Positions 48,501 to 60,161 of a stretch of 64,000 nucleotides of DNA are shown here, one piece after another. Source of the stretch: Panagrolaimus kolymaensis (lineage: Eukaryota; Nematoda; Chromadorea; Rhabditida; Panagrolaimidae); NCBI GenBank assembly GCA_028622995.1, contig JAJQJQ010000010.1, forward strand, positions 2,604,001-2,668,000. The letters are read 5' to 3'. The notes under the pieces were generated by a model. The model was not told where the DNA came from. It searched no databases and saw nothing but the letters and a program-made list of their open reading frames with translations. The first letter of the stretch is position 1; every line of letters begins with the position of its first letter. Position numbers and translations under genes: made by a program.

Positions 48501-49779
48501 TTCAACTCTTATAAACTTTATTTTTAGTACCTTTGGAAGCACCTCAAAATTTCCGTATACAGAAATTCCACAATTATTCTTCAGTTGAATTTGCCTGGGA
48601 ACCTGTTCATTCTTCAAGCGTTCGAGGCCTCTTCAAAGGCTATAAACTTGTTTATTGGGCAGATGAACGACCGTTATTTACTGATTACATTCGAATTCCA
48701 GTTGGATTTACTGAAGCTACAATAATTGGGTTAGAAGCAATGAAAAATTATACCGCTCGAGTTCACGTAATTAATGAAGGTTATGAATCTCAACCAAGTC
48801 AAAATATTAGCTTCAATACTCCCGAAGGAGCTCCTTCCAAAGTTCATAATTTGAGAGTTCAAGCAGTTGGAGCAAATTCAGTTGTTGCTGAATGGGAGTC
48901 ACCAAGACATCCAAATGGACATATTCGAGGCTATTTTGTTACATTTGAAAATTCAACGAGTGGAGAAATTGAAGAAACTTATGTTCTTCATCGACAGCAA
49001 CATTATCTTCATGAATCATTGGTTCCTGATTCACCATATAAAGTTTCGGTGTGGGCTGAAACCAATGGCGGAGAAGGTCCTAAAGTAACAAAATTAGTGA
49101 GAACATGGCATCTAAAAGGTAAATAAACAAAAACTATTGCTTATTTTTTAAAATTAAATTTTTTTAGATCCCGATATTCCCGCAATGGATATAAAACATA
49201 TTTCACCTAAAAGTATTTTAATTAAATGGAAACCATCGAATGGGACCGATTGGCAAATGCCTGGTTCATCATTTTATGTAAATTATTCAAAAGCAAATTC
49301 AAATGATTGGAAAAGAACGGAAGATATTAATTTGCCATTAAATAGTGTTATTTTGGATGATTTAGAAGAAAAAACAAATTATGTTTTAATTGCAGTGGCT
49401 AAAGAAGGCCCACGCTATTCAGCTGCTTTACCTATAATTTATTATAATGAAGGCAAACATCCTGTATCACATATCAATCGAGGTGAGGCCAACTTTAAAA
49501 AAAATATCAAAAACATTATTTTTAGAAAATCTGCAAAGTTCTTTATGGTTTATAATTATTCTTTGCATCGTATTTATTGGAATAATATTATTTTTATGCA
49601 TGTGCTGTTATGCAAGAACCAGAAGCGGCAAATATGCAGTTAAAAGGAAAGAACTTGAAAGTGGTTTATATACTGGAGCTGGAGTTATGATAGGTAATAT
49701 TGAAGCCAGCGAAGAAGAACATAAAAAATTCCTTGAATATCAATACGGTTATTCTACTAAAGAACCTCAAATGCTTTGA
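45574..49779 (+). CDS. lad-2: LAD-2-like L1CAM-family cell adhesion molecule (6 Ig, 5 FnIII, TM, short tail)
   Basis: Thirteen exons (45574-45631, 45681-45798, 45860-46371, 46424-46523, 46569-46891, 46943-47256, 47302-47422, 47479-47763, 47800-48311, 48356-48479, 48528-49118, 49168-49482, 49526-49779); frames close, 1208 residues. A signal peptide is followed by six Ig domains (to about residue 610; DAGYYQCFVSN, EDAGVYECKAGN, DTGVYQCNASN, DEGYYYCNVSN) and five fibronectin III domains (about 612-1120). The helix is SLWFIIILCIVFIGIILFL, then a tail of about 55 residues. The tail keeps KYAVKRKE, as in L1 proteins, but lacks the FIGQY ankyrin-binding motif, which marks LAD-2 rather than SAX-7. 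In C. elegans LAD-2 guides axons together with MAB-20/semaphorin 2 and PLX-2. Confidence 0.9.
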
Positions 49780-50199
49780 TTAATTATTTTGTTTGACAAT
49801 TTTTTAGTTATGTATATGTATTTCTTGTTAATTTATTTTTCTTTTCATGTTTTTTTTACATTGTTGGTTAAAACTGCCACATTTTCGTAAGTTATAAAAT
49901 GTTTTATTAAACAAGTGCAAAATAGGAAAAATAAAAAAAGAAAATATGAAAGAATAAAAAAACTGTTTCAAGATAATGTCTAGGAGAAAATTGATAGAAA
50001 CAATGAAAATAATAAAAGTGTATGAATTCAGAGAAGAAGAAAAAACTGTCTCTTTTAACATCTCTCAAAAAATGGCTATTTTAAAATCCAAATTTCAGAA
50101 CTTGCAAAAACAAAGAGATTTAAAAAAAGATTTGTTATAAAACCGTTGTATGAATTGTATACATTTTCATAGAAGTTTAAAAAAATGAAAATAAAAAAA
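49780..50199. other. 3' region of the LAD-2-like gene
   Basis: 420 bp of A+T-rich DNA between the LAD-2 stop and the small minus-strand open frame. A minus-strand frame here is Phe/Lys/Ile-rich and is taken as chance. Probably 3' UTR. Confidence 0.4.
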
Positions 50200-50451
50200 T
50201 TAAATCCGCCATTGGCTGTCGCATGGAAGGCCTGTGAACATATATGAAACACCAATAACTACCCAGGTTAAAAGAAAAGTAAAATGATATATGATGAAGT
50301 TAATAAACATTAATAGCCATTCTCGTTTATTAGATGAATTGAGATCCCTCTTATTTATAATCAATATAAAGATTAAGATGCCAAGAATTAAAGTTAAACT
50401 GATTGGACTAGTATTTTTAAATGATTGTTGTATGAAAATAATACAATTCAT
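50200..50451 (-). CDS. Possible small two-helix membrane protein downstream of plexin
   Basis: A single open frame of 83 residues with an ATG start, two hydrophobic segments (ISLTLILGILIFILII and LLMFINFIIYHFTFLLTWVV) separated by a polar loop (NKRDLNSSNKREW), and a less biased end (FTGLPCDSQWRI). It lies 175 bp downstream of the plexin stop on the same strand, a spacing seen in nematode operons. A weak acceptor (atgttcag) lies about 25 nt upstream. No family recognised; chance ORFs of this length occur in A+T-rich DNA. Confidence 0.35.
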   Translation of the reverse strand: MNCIIFIQQSFKNTSPISLTLILGILIFILIINKRDLNSSNKREWLLMFINFIIYHFTFLLTWVVIGVSYMFTGLPCDSQWRI

Positions 50452-50626
50452 TCATAAAATTTATTTTTAAACATTTCTGAACATTTTAAACAAAAATCAA
50501 AAATTTCTTGCAAGAAAAATTTATACAAATATAACAAATTTGCCTGAGAGTTGAAAACCAAACGAAAAATAAAGGTTGGAATCCAACGAGATCATATGTA
50601 AACTAATTTTATTTATTTATTTTCCA

Positions 50627-53600
50627 CTACGTCAAAGTAGCATAAATATGTTCTTGATCAGCTAAAGTGCAATGCACGATTTGCTCTAATCGTTCAGCAA
50701 GGCGATGATGTACCGCAACCGGATCATGAGCTAACATATCAACAAGTTTTAACCCATTTGCTTTAACCCAATGAAGTAATTCATTTACAGCGAAACTGCC
50801 ACTCATTCCATCATTATGAACCTAAAATTTATTTTTGGGTTAGCTTTGCTAAAAAATAGGAAAAAATTTTTTACCTTTGATATGGCTGTGATATGTTCAT
50901 AAAAAAGTTTATCATCCACTGGAGGTTCCATTCGTAATCTTTGGAACATGTTGTTTGCAACCGGCCGATATCGAGCAATATCCTTTGCAAAAAGTAATTT
51001 ACTTGATGGACTTTCTTTACCCAATGGATAATCACTTTGACTAAATGCATCCATCAATGTTTGACCGATGACAATTAAAGATGCATCAAGACAATGCTGC
51101 CTCTGAATATCAAAAAGGCAATCAGGATTATGAATAAGTTGCATCCAGAATCGAAGGACTATTGCATTAGTTTTCCATGCATGAATAACTTCTTGATCAT
51201 TAACGCCATTTCGTTCTGCTTCGCGATCAAGGAAGTCAAGAACATACTTCAAAACCACGGGGACACGATCATGAGAATGTGAAAGCATGATGGAATCAAA
51301 AAAGTCAGTAACAAAATTTTGAATTGTTCCTTTGCTAAAAAAATATTTAAAGTTCAAATATTTTTTGCATTAGACACAAGACTTACCAAGTTAATAGCCT
51401 CGTAAGATAAACTTCTGGAATATTTCTTGCCATTGTAACTGCATGAGTTTTTTGTCCATTTTTCTTCCTTTTTTGCATCGAAGAATATGGTCTGCTTAAA
51501 CTACCATATCCACTTGATGACATGGGTGGCGATAAATGATAATAATGTGAATCACCATTGGAAGTGGGAGATTCAATTAAATGGGTTGAACTCCAAGCTG
51601 AACAAGTTGTATCACTGGAGCCACTTCGATATGTAAATGATTGTTGATTTCGTGTTTGCATTGCGATCAAAGCATTATTGGGCAAATTATAATATCCAAT
51701 AGTGTTAAGTTTTTTGAGTCCTTTGCATTGTGGTTTATCATCATCCAATAATAGAATGCTGCCTTTTCTTGGACAAGCCCATTCCAAATCAAATTGATCC
51801 ACAGTTAACCGAGTGGAATCAGAATATGGAACATTTTTATAAAGCAAATCCAAAAACTTGGCTTTTACTTGAGAAATTGTGTCACATTGCAATACTCGGC
51901 AATTAATTGGTGTTTGAGGAAAACCATCAAATGGAATAATTTGTAGGTTAATTGCTGTAGCGTCAACTGATTCCCTCAAAAGCTTTTGTTCGCTTAATGA
52001 ATAGCGAGCGTTTCCGGTTATTGCATCAACTGGACCTTTTTCTGTTTGACATTTGAGTGCTCGATACAATAAATAAAAATATCGCCCTGGTCCCGATGGA
52101 TCACATAGGTATGGATATAAACAAATAGTTAACCAATGTTGAAATAATTTTTCTATTAAACTATCCGATTGACGGAAAAGTAAATGCATCGGAACATTTC
52201 GTTTTCCTTGCGCCATATTTTCTATGTGTGTTGAAAGTAATGAAAGGACAATGTCCGTGCAAAAACTCATATTTCTACTTAACGCCGCTATTAATAATGA
52301 CGCTAATGTTGATTTTTCAGAAATTGTCATAGAATGATCATTTTCGGTCATTTGAACAAAAATAAATAAAAATTGTCGGTTCCACATTAAAGAATCAAAT
52401 TGTCCCATTGCAATTGGCATTTGACTTGTGTAAATACCCATTTGTCCTGGACTATTCCAGCTGCTGAGAACGGAAGAATCGGTTGAATCTCGGAATAATA
52501 AACGACAAACAAATTCCGCTCTGTCATTATACGGTATACCTCCATCATCAATGGCCATAGTTAAATCAGTCATATCCGTTTGTAATTCCGCAAAGGCTTG
52601 TTTACATTCATTTCTAACGCTACTTTCCATTTGTTCCATTTGCATTTGAATTCTTTTGTAATCACGTTCATGTTTATTTGTTCGACGACGCCATAAAATA
52701 ATAATCAAAAATGTTGCAGCGGCTAAAATAATCAAACCACTTCCACCGATAATTAAGACACGTTGAAGGTTCATTCGTAGCAAGGCTGATTTATCATCAT
52801 ATTCAATTAGACCAATTTCAGCTCGAACTGCACCAACTCGAACAACAACCATAGGTTGATCACCATCAAGTTCTTTTCCATCATCATCGGTTGTTGCTGG
52901 CTGACGAGGAGGTAGACGGCAAAGCAATTCATGAGCTTCTAGTATAACCATAGGGCAGCGTTCAGTTCCGATTGTAACTGTATATTCATCCGATGTAGCA
53001 GCTTGAGCTAAGAAATTTCCTCGAATAATAAGTAATTGCTCGGGTGATTGAATTTTTACTCCTTCAAAGGGAGTAAATTGAGGATCGGGTACTGTGGTCA
53101 TTTGAACTCGATATCCCAAATTTCTAACTTCTTTTATATCATCCATAATAAAGCCCACAGGCCATCGAGTGTAAGATGATAAATCAATATTATGATGATT
53201 AGCTGGTAAATTTACTGCTGGGCTGGTGCATATCATTTTAGTGGAATTTAAAATTTGACAATCTCCAAGATTTGAAACAATTTCCATTGGTGATTCAGCA
53301 GAGGAAAGTAAAAACATTTTTGCTGATAAAATAGAATCAAAGTTTTGTCCATTAACAACAATAATTCTTCCACCACTTGCAAAGGAAGCTGTGGGAGAAA
53401 TAGATGTTACACTTGGATCAGATCGATATGAGAATTTTGCATTAAAAACTCTCACAGCATTATCAACTTCCAATCGTATTGCGCTGACATCATAAATACG
53501 ACGACTTGGTGAAGTTAAACAAACAATTCCTCCAGATTCTCGTTTGCTTTCAAGAACTTTGCAAGGTAAATTATCCAAATGAACAGAAACATTTGAGCCA

Positions 53601-56600
53601 ATATCAAGATTAATACCATTGATGCTAAGTTTTGTGCCACCCGAAATTGGACCAAATGATGGATAAATAGCTTTTGGAGCAATATCTTTAAATGCAAAAT
53701 GTTCCGCTGATTCAACATATCGTTTCCCAGTTTTGCCAACCGTAATTCGAATAGGTCCAGAACCACTGCCTTTTTCAACCACGCAAACAATTTTAACAGA
53801 TATTTCATAATCAACTACATTGCATTTTGAGCCAGCAACCATTACACGATCTGTAACATCTTGAATTCGTGAACCCAAATCTCTGCCAATTATTTCTATT
53901 CTTGTTCCACCTTCAATGGGGCCACCTTTTGGTGAAAACTAAAAAATAAAAACGGTTTCATAAATTTCTTAAAGGGCAGAACTAACCGAAACAATAACAG
54001 GTTCAGTGCAAAGTGTATCAGCTCGAGCAGTTTGAGTTTTTAGAGGTCCACAAACTTCATCATAGTGACAACCTGATTTGCACCAAGTGCAACGCCATTT
54101 GGGGTCTAACGAAAGGCATTGGGAGCAATCCGAAGCCATTTCTTCGCATTTATAAACCGTCACTAAAATATTTATATTAAAATATAGAACCTTTTTATTG
54201 TTGGTAAAACTACCTTGTGTTCTATCAATGACTTCATTATGCTTCACCAATTCCATCGAATAATTTTTAAACGCTTGAACATCGTTGTATGCAAATTTGG
54301 CAGAGGCGCATGAAATTTTATTGTTTGTCATCTTTGCAGGAACTCGAACTTCTTCATGAGTTGAGGAAATTGGAAGGAAGCGACATTGCAAAGTATCAGT
54401 TTCAGGTGTTTTCATATTTAAAACATTAAATGAAACTGTAGCATTCGTGTTATCTGCGATAAGAACTTCCGGTTGGGAATCAATGTTAATTTTAGGACAT
54501 CGATCCGCAAGAATCACATTTGAACAACTTTCGTCGATTGATTTGCATTTTTGATCACCACACCATTGACAAGACCACTTTGATTGGGAACAAGTTGAAC
54601 AGCTTAAATAAATTAAGTTATTAAAATATAAGTTATTGCATTTCTTACATTTTATATAAATTGCAATCAAAAAATGTAAAATTATGTTGAACAATATTAA
54701 TTCTTGAAAGAGGGCTTCGAACTGATAGAGGAACAACTATGAAATCATTTGGTGCTGATATTGTTGGACGTTGTTCTGGAAGATGGCATTTGACACCTTT
54801 GGAACTCCAATGCCCTTTGGATTTGAAAGCGCCAAAATAGCATTCATAATTCTAAAATTTAAGATTTAATAATTTCCTTTTTCCTTGTATTTTTTTACCT
54901 TATTTCCTTCAGTTGGAGCAGGCAAATTTAAAATTGGAACAAAAACTGATGCATCTTTTTTACTGGTGTTTACTGAATAATTAAATGGATGAATATTTCC
55001 GCTGGCATGAGGACATTTTTGTGTAAGTAAAAGTCCTGATTGACATTCAGATTGAGCCGAACATTTTCCTTCATGCATACACCAACCACAAAATGGATCA
55101 TGCGATTCTACACACGATGAACAGCTTGTATGTTGATGGCAAACTGACACTCTCAAGGTCAATAACTAAAAAAAACATATTACATAATTTTGATAAATAT
55201 TTTGATTGAAGTTTTTGACATTTAAAAAAATTATGTTTGAGGTTAAATCTTTTTTGAATTTTGGCGGTAAATTGCTTTGTGTATTTTTTTAAACCACAAT
55301 TTTAAAATTTGTTTTTTCCTATTTTTTGGTCGCAAAAAGAATGACTTCTGCGCGTTTTGACTCATTCAACTATTATCTAATTTTAAAATCTGAATGAAAT
55401 GTCAAAAAATGTCTTCTTTTTTGATTTTTCAATATTATTATTTTTTAAATATAGTTTCTTTTCTCTAAACCCCCAGAAAAAAAATGTTGAGGCTAAAAAT
55501 GAGGCATCGAAAAAAATGAAAAGACCTCATTGTGAAAGTGAATCTTTCTTTCTTTTTTTATGCCGCGCGCAAGACGACGCATAATTTATGGCCCGTTTAT
55601 CTTCTCTTTATTTTTTTTGTTCCAAGTAAAACGAAAATTATTCTTGAATAAAAATGGAATCATTTCTTCATTTTTATCCCAAATTGGACGACGGTCTTTT
55701 GCCATCAAGACAAAAAAGCAGTTAACGAACGACGACCTTAGAAAATCAATTTACACTGTAGTGATGAAAATAAAAATCAAAAATAGATATTATTAATTTA
55801 TCGATAATAAACGATATTAAAAAAAAGTTACTCACTTCAGTGTTAACAACAGCATAGAATTTATCATCATTGGTAAAAATAACTTTAGAAACAGCATCTG
55901 CTCCAACCACAAATTCAGCATACTTTTCTAGATGTTGATTATTTCCACCATTAATTGACATCTTAAATTAGTATAATTAAAATAAATATTATAGGTTTTA
56001 ATTTTATTGTAATTTTTCACATTTTTGGTTTCTCCTATATTTTTTTAAGGTCATTGAACATTTCTTTAAATTTTTTTATGTTTTTTATATTTTTATTTTT
56101 CACATTAATGGCATAACCTCAGAAACAAAGCAAAAGCTCCAGCTGCATGAATTCAGTTTTCCTGCTTTTAAATTTTGTCTCATTAAATTAATTGGCTTTA
56201 GTATTCCTTGTGTTTTTGCGCGCTCAAAAAAAAAATATGGACATTTCCCTTTTCATCGAAAAACATTGTAAAATCCCTTAAGGAAGTATGTGAGTAGATT
56301 ATAACAAAATAATATTTTTTTGATGAATAAAGTGCGAAAAGCTCTTTGAAGCTCGTAAATCATATAAAAATGACAGCTAAAGCGAGAAAAACTAAAAGCT
56401 CTTGAGGTCAAATAAATGGCCAGTTGTAAAAGCATTTTTTAAAAGTATCGCCGGAAAACAAAATTCTGTGATGAAGTTAATTTTAGAAAGATGATGATGA
56501 TTAATGAGGAATAAAACTAATAATTTATTATTTTTGTTTTATATTTTTTCACACTTGCTCGTTTATTTTTTTGAGAAAACTAACCTGAATTATTTCTCCG

Positions 56601-59036
56601 CCATTTGTTCCCGCAATAACAATAGTTTTCTTTTGAACCACTCGAGCATCGATGGCAGTAAGAAGACGATCTTTGAATACAACGGAAGCAAGTTGGCTTG
56701 CTTCAATGGTTCCTCCAACACCAAGTTGACAGGTATCTTCAGCCAATGGCAAATGGGATTTCTAAAAGTCAATATTTTTACTATCTTTATTTTTTTGTAT
56801 TTTTGCTTTTTTGTGTTTTTTTGAAATTTATTTTCTTGATGCAAGCAGATGTCTCATTTCATTTAAAGAAATTCAATGATTGATTTTCAACCCTGCTTTT
56901 TTTGTCGCTTTTGCTTTATGAAAAGAAAAACCATTTCTTCACGGTGTAAATTTTTCGATGGCCATAAAACCATGGGTTTTTTTTGATTAAATATAGAAGA
57001 AACCCATTTTAACAAAAGATGAAAAAAGAAATCCTTTCGGCACAATTTCATTCAATAAATATTCGACCGACCGTGCGGAAGACGCGAACCCACCACCCGG
57101 AACCATAACCACGAAAACATTTTTAAATGAAAGCGCATTCATTAATAATAATAATAATAATCGAAGAACGAAAGAGGAAACTTTTAATTTTTTCCGAGGT
57201 ATTGAAGATTATGCAAATTTTCAAAACAAAAGAAAGAAAGGTCAGGTGTAAATTTTTTTTCTTCATTTTGAACTTACGTTAATGCATTTTGAATCTCGCC
57301 CAATATGAGGCAAGCCAATAGTATCCGTTCCACTTCGGCATCGATCGATATTATACCAAAATGTGAGACGGATCTTTTCAAGCGAAAAAAAGCAAATTGC
57401 TGAATCTCGCTTATTTTCATCATCAGTAAAAATTCCAATAAGTTTTCCATCAACTTGGGTCATGGATTTTAGAATATTAAAATTTGCATTGTCTTCAGAA
57501 CGGCATTGAATTTCTATTTCACTATACGAAACATATCTAGAAAAACTTTTCGTTTTTATTCGGTGTTTTTAAATATTCATTGGAAAATAAAATTCTTTTG
57601 CTTGTTTTTCCATGTTGTCCTCCCTCAAGTCCATTAAAAAATACGAACGCATTTAATCCTGCATATTTTTTGTTTGTTTCGGATAGGCAATAACAAAAAA
57701 TTCGCACGCTAGGCGTTTACGATTAATAATGCTGGCTGCGTCAAAAAAAAAAAATATATAGGTAATCTGGCGACAACACCAATTTTGGAACTCGCTGCCA
57801 CCAGGCCTTCCTGTTTGATGACCGGAACGATTAATTAAGACAAGAAGACAAAAGTATTAGTCGCCTTTTTTGATGTTTTCGTCGGATTTAAATAAAAAAT
57901 ATGAGGTAATTGATTGACATTTTGGATAAACTACGAGGTGGGTATTTTGTAGCTAAGACCATAATTATCGGTTTCAAGAAATAAAAAGCTCAAGCAAATT
58001 TTTTGTGGTAAAAAAGCTCCCAATTTTTTCTTCTAAATCGAATGTTTTTCGCGCCAGCGCTTCCGAGTCCATTGCGCAAGCTCCCTCACTATATTTGGTG
58101 GTTGCATAATTCGAAAGTCTAGTTTTAATGGACGAAAGAAAAGTAGAAAGTAAACATGAAAATAAATAAATAAATAAACAAATAGAGAGAAAAGACATGT
58201 AAATATAACTCACTTATCGTCATCTTGGCATACTCGAATCAGCTTAGTCACCTTTTTCGCATAAGCACTACTAACAACATATTTATTTTGAACGGTAGCC
58301 CAATAAATATAATGTTCATCTCGAAAAGCATGAATATAATTTACACGAAAACGAGATCGATATTCAGCTCGAATGTGTACAGCAGCTTCGCCATCGAGAC
58401 TTCCAGCATTAATGGGTAAAAGATTATCGAGCAATCGAGTGGTTACTGCTGGGAAACCTTCCCTATAAGGTGAATCATAAGAATAAGTGGCGGCTACAAA
58501 TAATTTTTCATTTTTTGTATCCACGAGAGACACGGTTGAAGCATTTCGGGAATTTGCGGCAACAGCAACAGTGGAGTTTTTGATTACACGAGCTATGTTA
58601 TCCAATGACCGAAGTTCACAAACTCCCTGCCTCACAGATCCACAAGTTAATAGACTTCCAGAAAGTCGGTGTAATATTTTATTATAATTATTTGTTTCTA
58701 CAATACTCAGCTTCGCCCTCGCTCCAACACATGATGAAAGTTCAGAGTTACATAAATGGCTATCAAGTACAGGACCCGTATTTACACTTTGAATAAGTGT
58801 AAGATTTTCTACATTTAATGAATAAAGAAAATTTTCTGCACCAAGATAAACCTTAAATTATTTTAATATAAATTTTGTATATTTGAGAATGTAAAACTTA
58901 CAGTATCATTTGAAATTTCTACATTACTTATAGTAGTTTTAGAATGGAAGATTGCAATTAATCTTGATTGCCCGTAAGTCAAAGGTATAAATAAAAAAGT
59001 TATTAAACAAATTATAACAGTGGCGAGTAAGTACAT
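50627..59036 (-). CDS. Plexin (semaphorin receptor with cytoplasmic RasGAP-like domain)
   Basis: Twelve exons on the minus strand: 58902-59036, 58214-58851, 57278-57536, 56585-56761, 55836-55961, 54899-55165, 54649-54851, 54214-54602, 53987-54162, 51387-53938, 50875-51334, 50627-50821; every junction closes, 1858 residues. A signal peptide (LITFLFIPLTYGQ) leads into a Sema domain (about 25-445), then PSI modules (CSSCVESHDPFCGWC; CSTCSQSKWSCQWC; CSQCLSLDPKWRCTWC) and IPT repeats (SFGPISGGTKLSINGINL; SPTASFASGGRIIVVNG). The helix LIIGGSGLIILAAATFLIII is near residue 1185. The 650-residue cytoplasmic part shows plexin hallmarks (EKGPVDAITGNARYSLSEQK; LRFWMQLIHNP; SKLLFAKDI). Plexins turn semaphorin binding into Rap/Ras-type GTPase regulation for axon guidance and epithelial shape. 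I cannot decide between PLX-1 and PLX-2. Confidence 0.93.
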
Positions 59037-59302
59037 TTGAGCATTTCTGAAAAAGTAATAAATTTATGAAAATAAAATCAAAAAAGCATCTGTCAAAAAA
59101 ATGAAAGTCAAACTGACAGGAAAAAAGGAATCAAAGGCAAACACGCAATCGCGGCATTGAATGAAAAAAGGAAAAGCTATAACAAATAGTTTATGCAAAA
59201 TTGAATTAATTTACTTCGGCATGAGAAAAAAACCATCATCGTCGATAAGTATAATATACAAACGATTATTACTAGAGTTTGGGGATCCAACTGTCAGCGG
59301 TG

Positions 59303-59323
59303 GTGGCTACTAAGAGTAGCCAC
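59303..59323. repeat. Perfect 9-bp inverted repeat (hairpin) upstream of plexin
   Basis: gtggctact, a 3-nt spacer, then agtagccac: a perfect palindromic hairpin. Confidence 0.85.
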
Positions 59324-59334
59324 AGCACGCGCGC

Positions 59335-59350
59335 GGCTGGCCGTCCAGCC
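59335..59350. repeat. Second hairpin, 6-bp G+C stem
   Basis: ggctgg, ccgt spacer, ccagcc. It starts 12 nt after the first hairpin, joined by a cgcgcg tract. Confidence 0.8.
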
Positions 59351-60119
59351 TTTTCTCGCTATAAAGAGGCGGGGCAATAATAAAAAAATAACGCAAAAAA
59401 TGGGATTAGAATTAAAACTAACTACCATTTTTAGTTTTTTAAAACATTTTAAAAAACATAGAGATTAAAAGTGGCAAAACATAATCAAGATGAATGAGGG
59501 CTCGAAAATGTAAAAAAAGATGTGTGTTGTCCAGTTTGAGACCACCAAGAAAGAAGATTGAAGGAATAACTTGAAAGAAGATGCGTGTCGCCTGCTCTGC
59601 TATGCCACAAAAAAGACGCAATTTGAGACTATTTTTTTTTCTTCGAATAAGTTGCCGAAAGGAACGGCAGTCGCCGGTATCGCTTTTGGCAACCAAGCTA
59701 GTAAGAGGTCAGCAGCATCATTTAGTTTAGAAAAATAAATGTTAGATTCATTTAAAAATAAAAAGTCAAGAAACGGAAATTCTCTGTTTTTGGGAAATAA
59801 ATAAAACCGGATGCCATGGAAAATAAGGTTCAGTTCCTATGTCCTCTTCTTTCCTTAAAAAAGAGTGATGCCAACTAAATCTTTTCATTATAATTTTTTC
59901 TTCTAAGACGCGAAAATGAAGGAAAAGTTAAAATTACTTACAAAAATAGAAGAAGAAAAAGAAAGAAAACGAGTAAGTTTATCCTCCTTTCTTCGCTCCA
60001 ATCGGTTTTTAAAAAAAATAGACAAAGGCGAAAAAAAACGCGTTTTGAGGATGAGAGAAGTGTTGAAAAAAATGTGGCAAGAAAGCGTTAATACGGAATA
60101 AAGATCGCCGATGCGTGTA

Positions 60120-60161
60120 TTTATTTCATGATGGCCTTATTTTTACTTACCATGAAATAAA
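60120..60161. repeat. Perfect 11-bp inverted repeat with 20-nt loop
   Basis: Arms tttatttcatg and catgaaataaa are exact complements. A+T-rich; no known family. Confidence 0.7.

Larger units (their letters stand above)
59215..59375 (-). other. Candidate plexin 5' leader exon with G+C-rich hairpins
   Basis: A G+C-rich block (59281-59375) in otherwise A+T-rich DNA contains two inverted repeats and a short CG-alternating run, and is followed on the minus strand by a donor-like site at 59215. It could be spliced to the acceptor before the plexin start, removing about 170 nt. Boundaries are approximate and rest on composition and splice signals only. Confidence 0.3.

Noticed and set aside
57974..58213. 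Minus-strand hydrophobic frame next to plexin exon 2
   Set aside because: Lies inside the plexin intron between exons 2 and 3; the flanking exons join in frame without it.
59439..59696. 85-residue minus-strand frame upstream of plexin
   Set aside because: No ATG at its start, no homology recognised; possibly part of transcribed leader DNA at most.
59916..60101. Lys/Glu/Arg-rich 61-residue plus-strand frame
   Set aside because: Biased composition from purine-rich DNA; no splice, signal or motif support.
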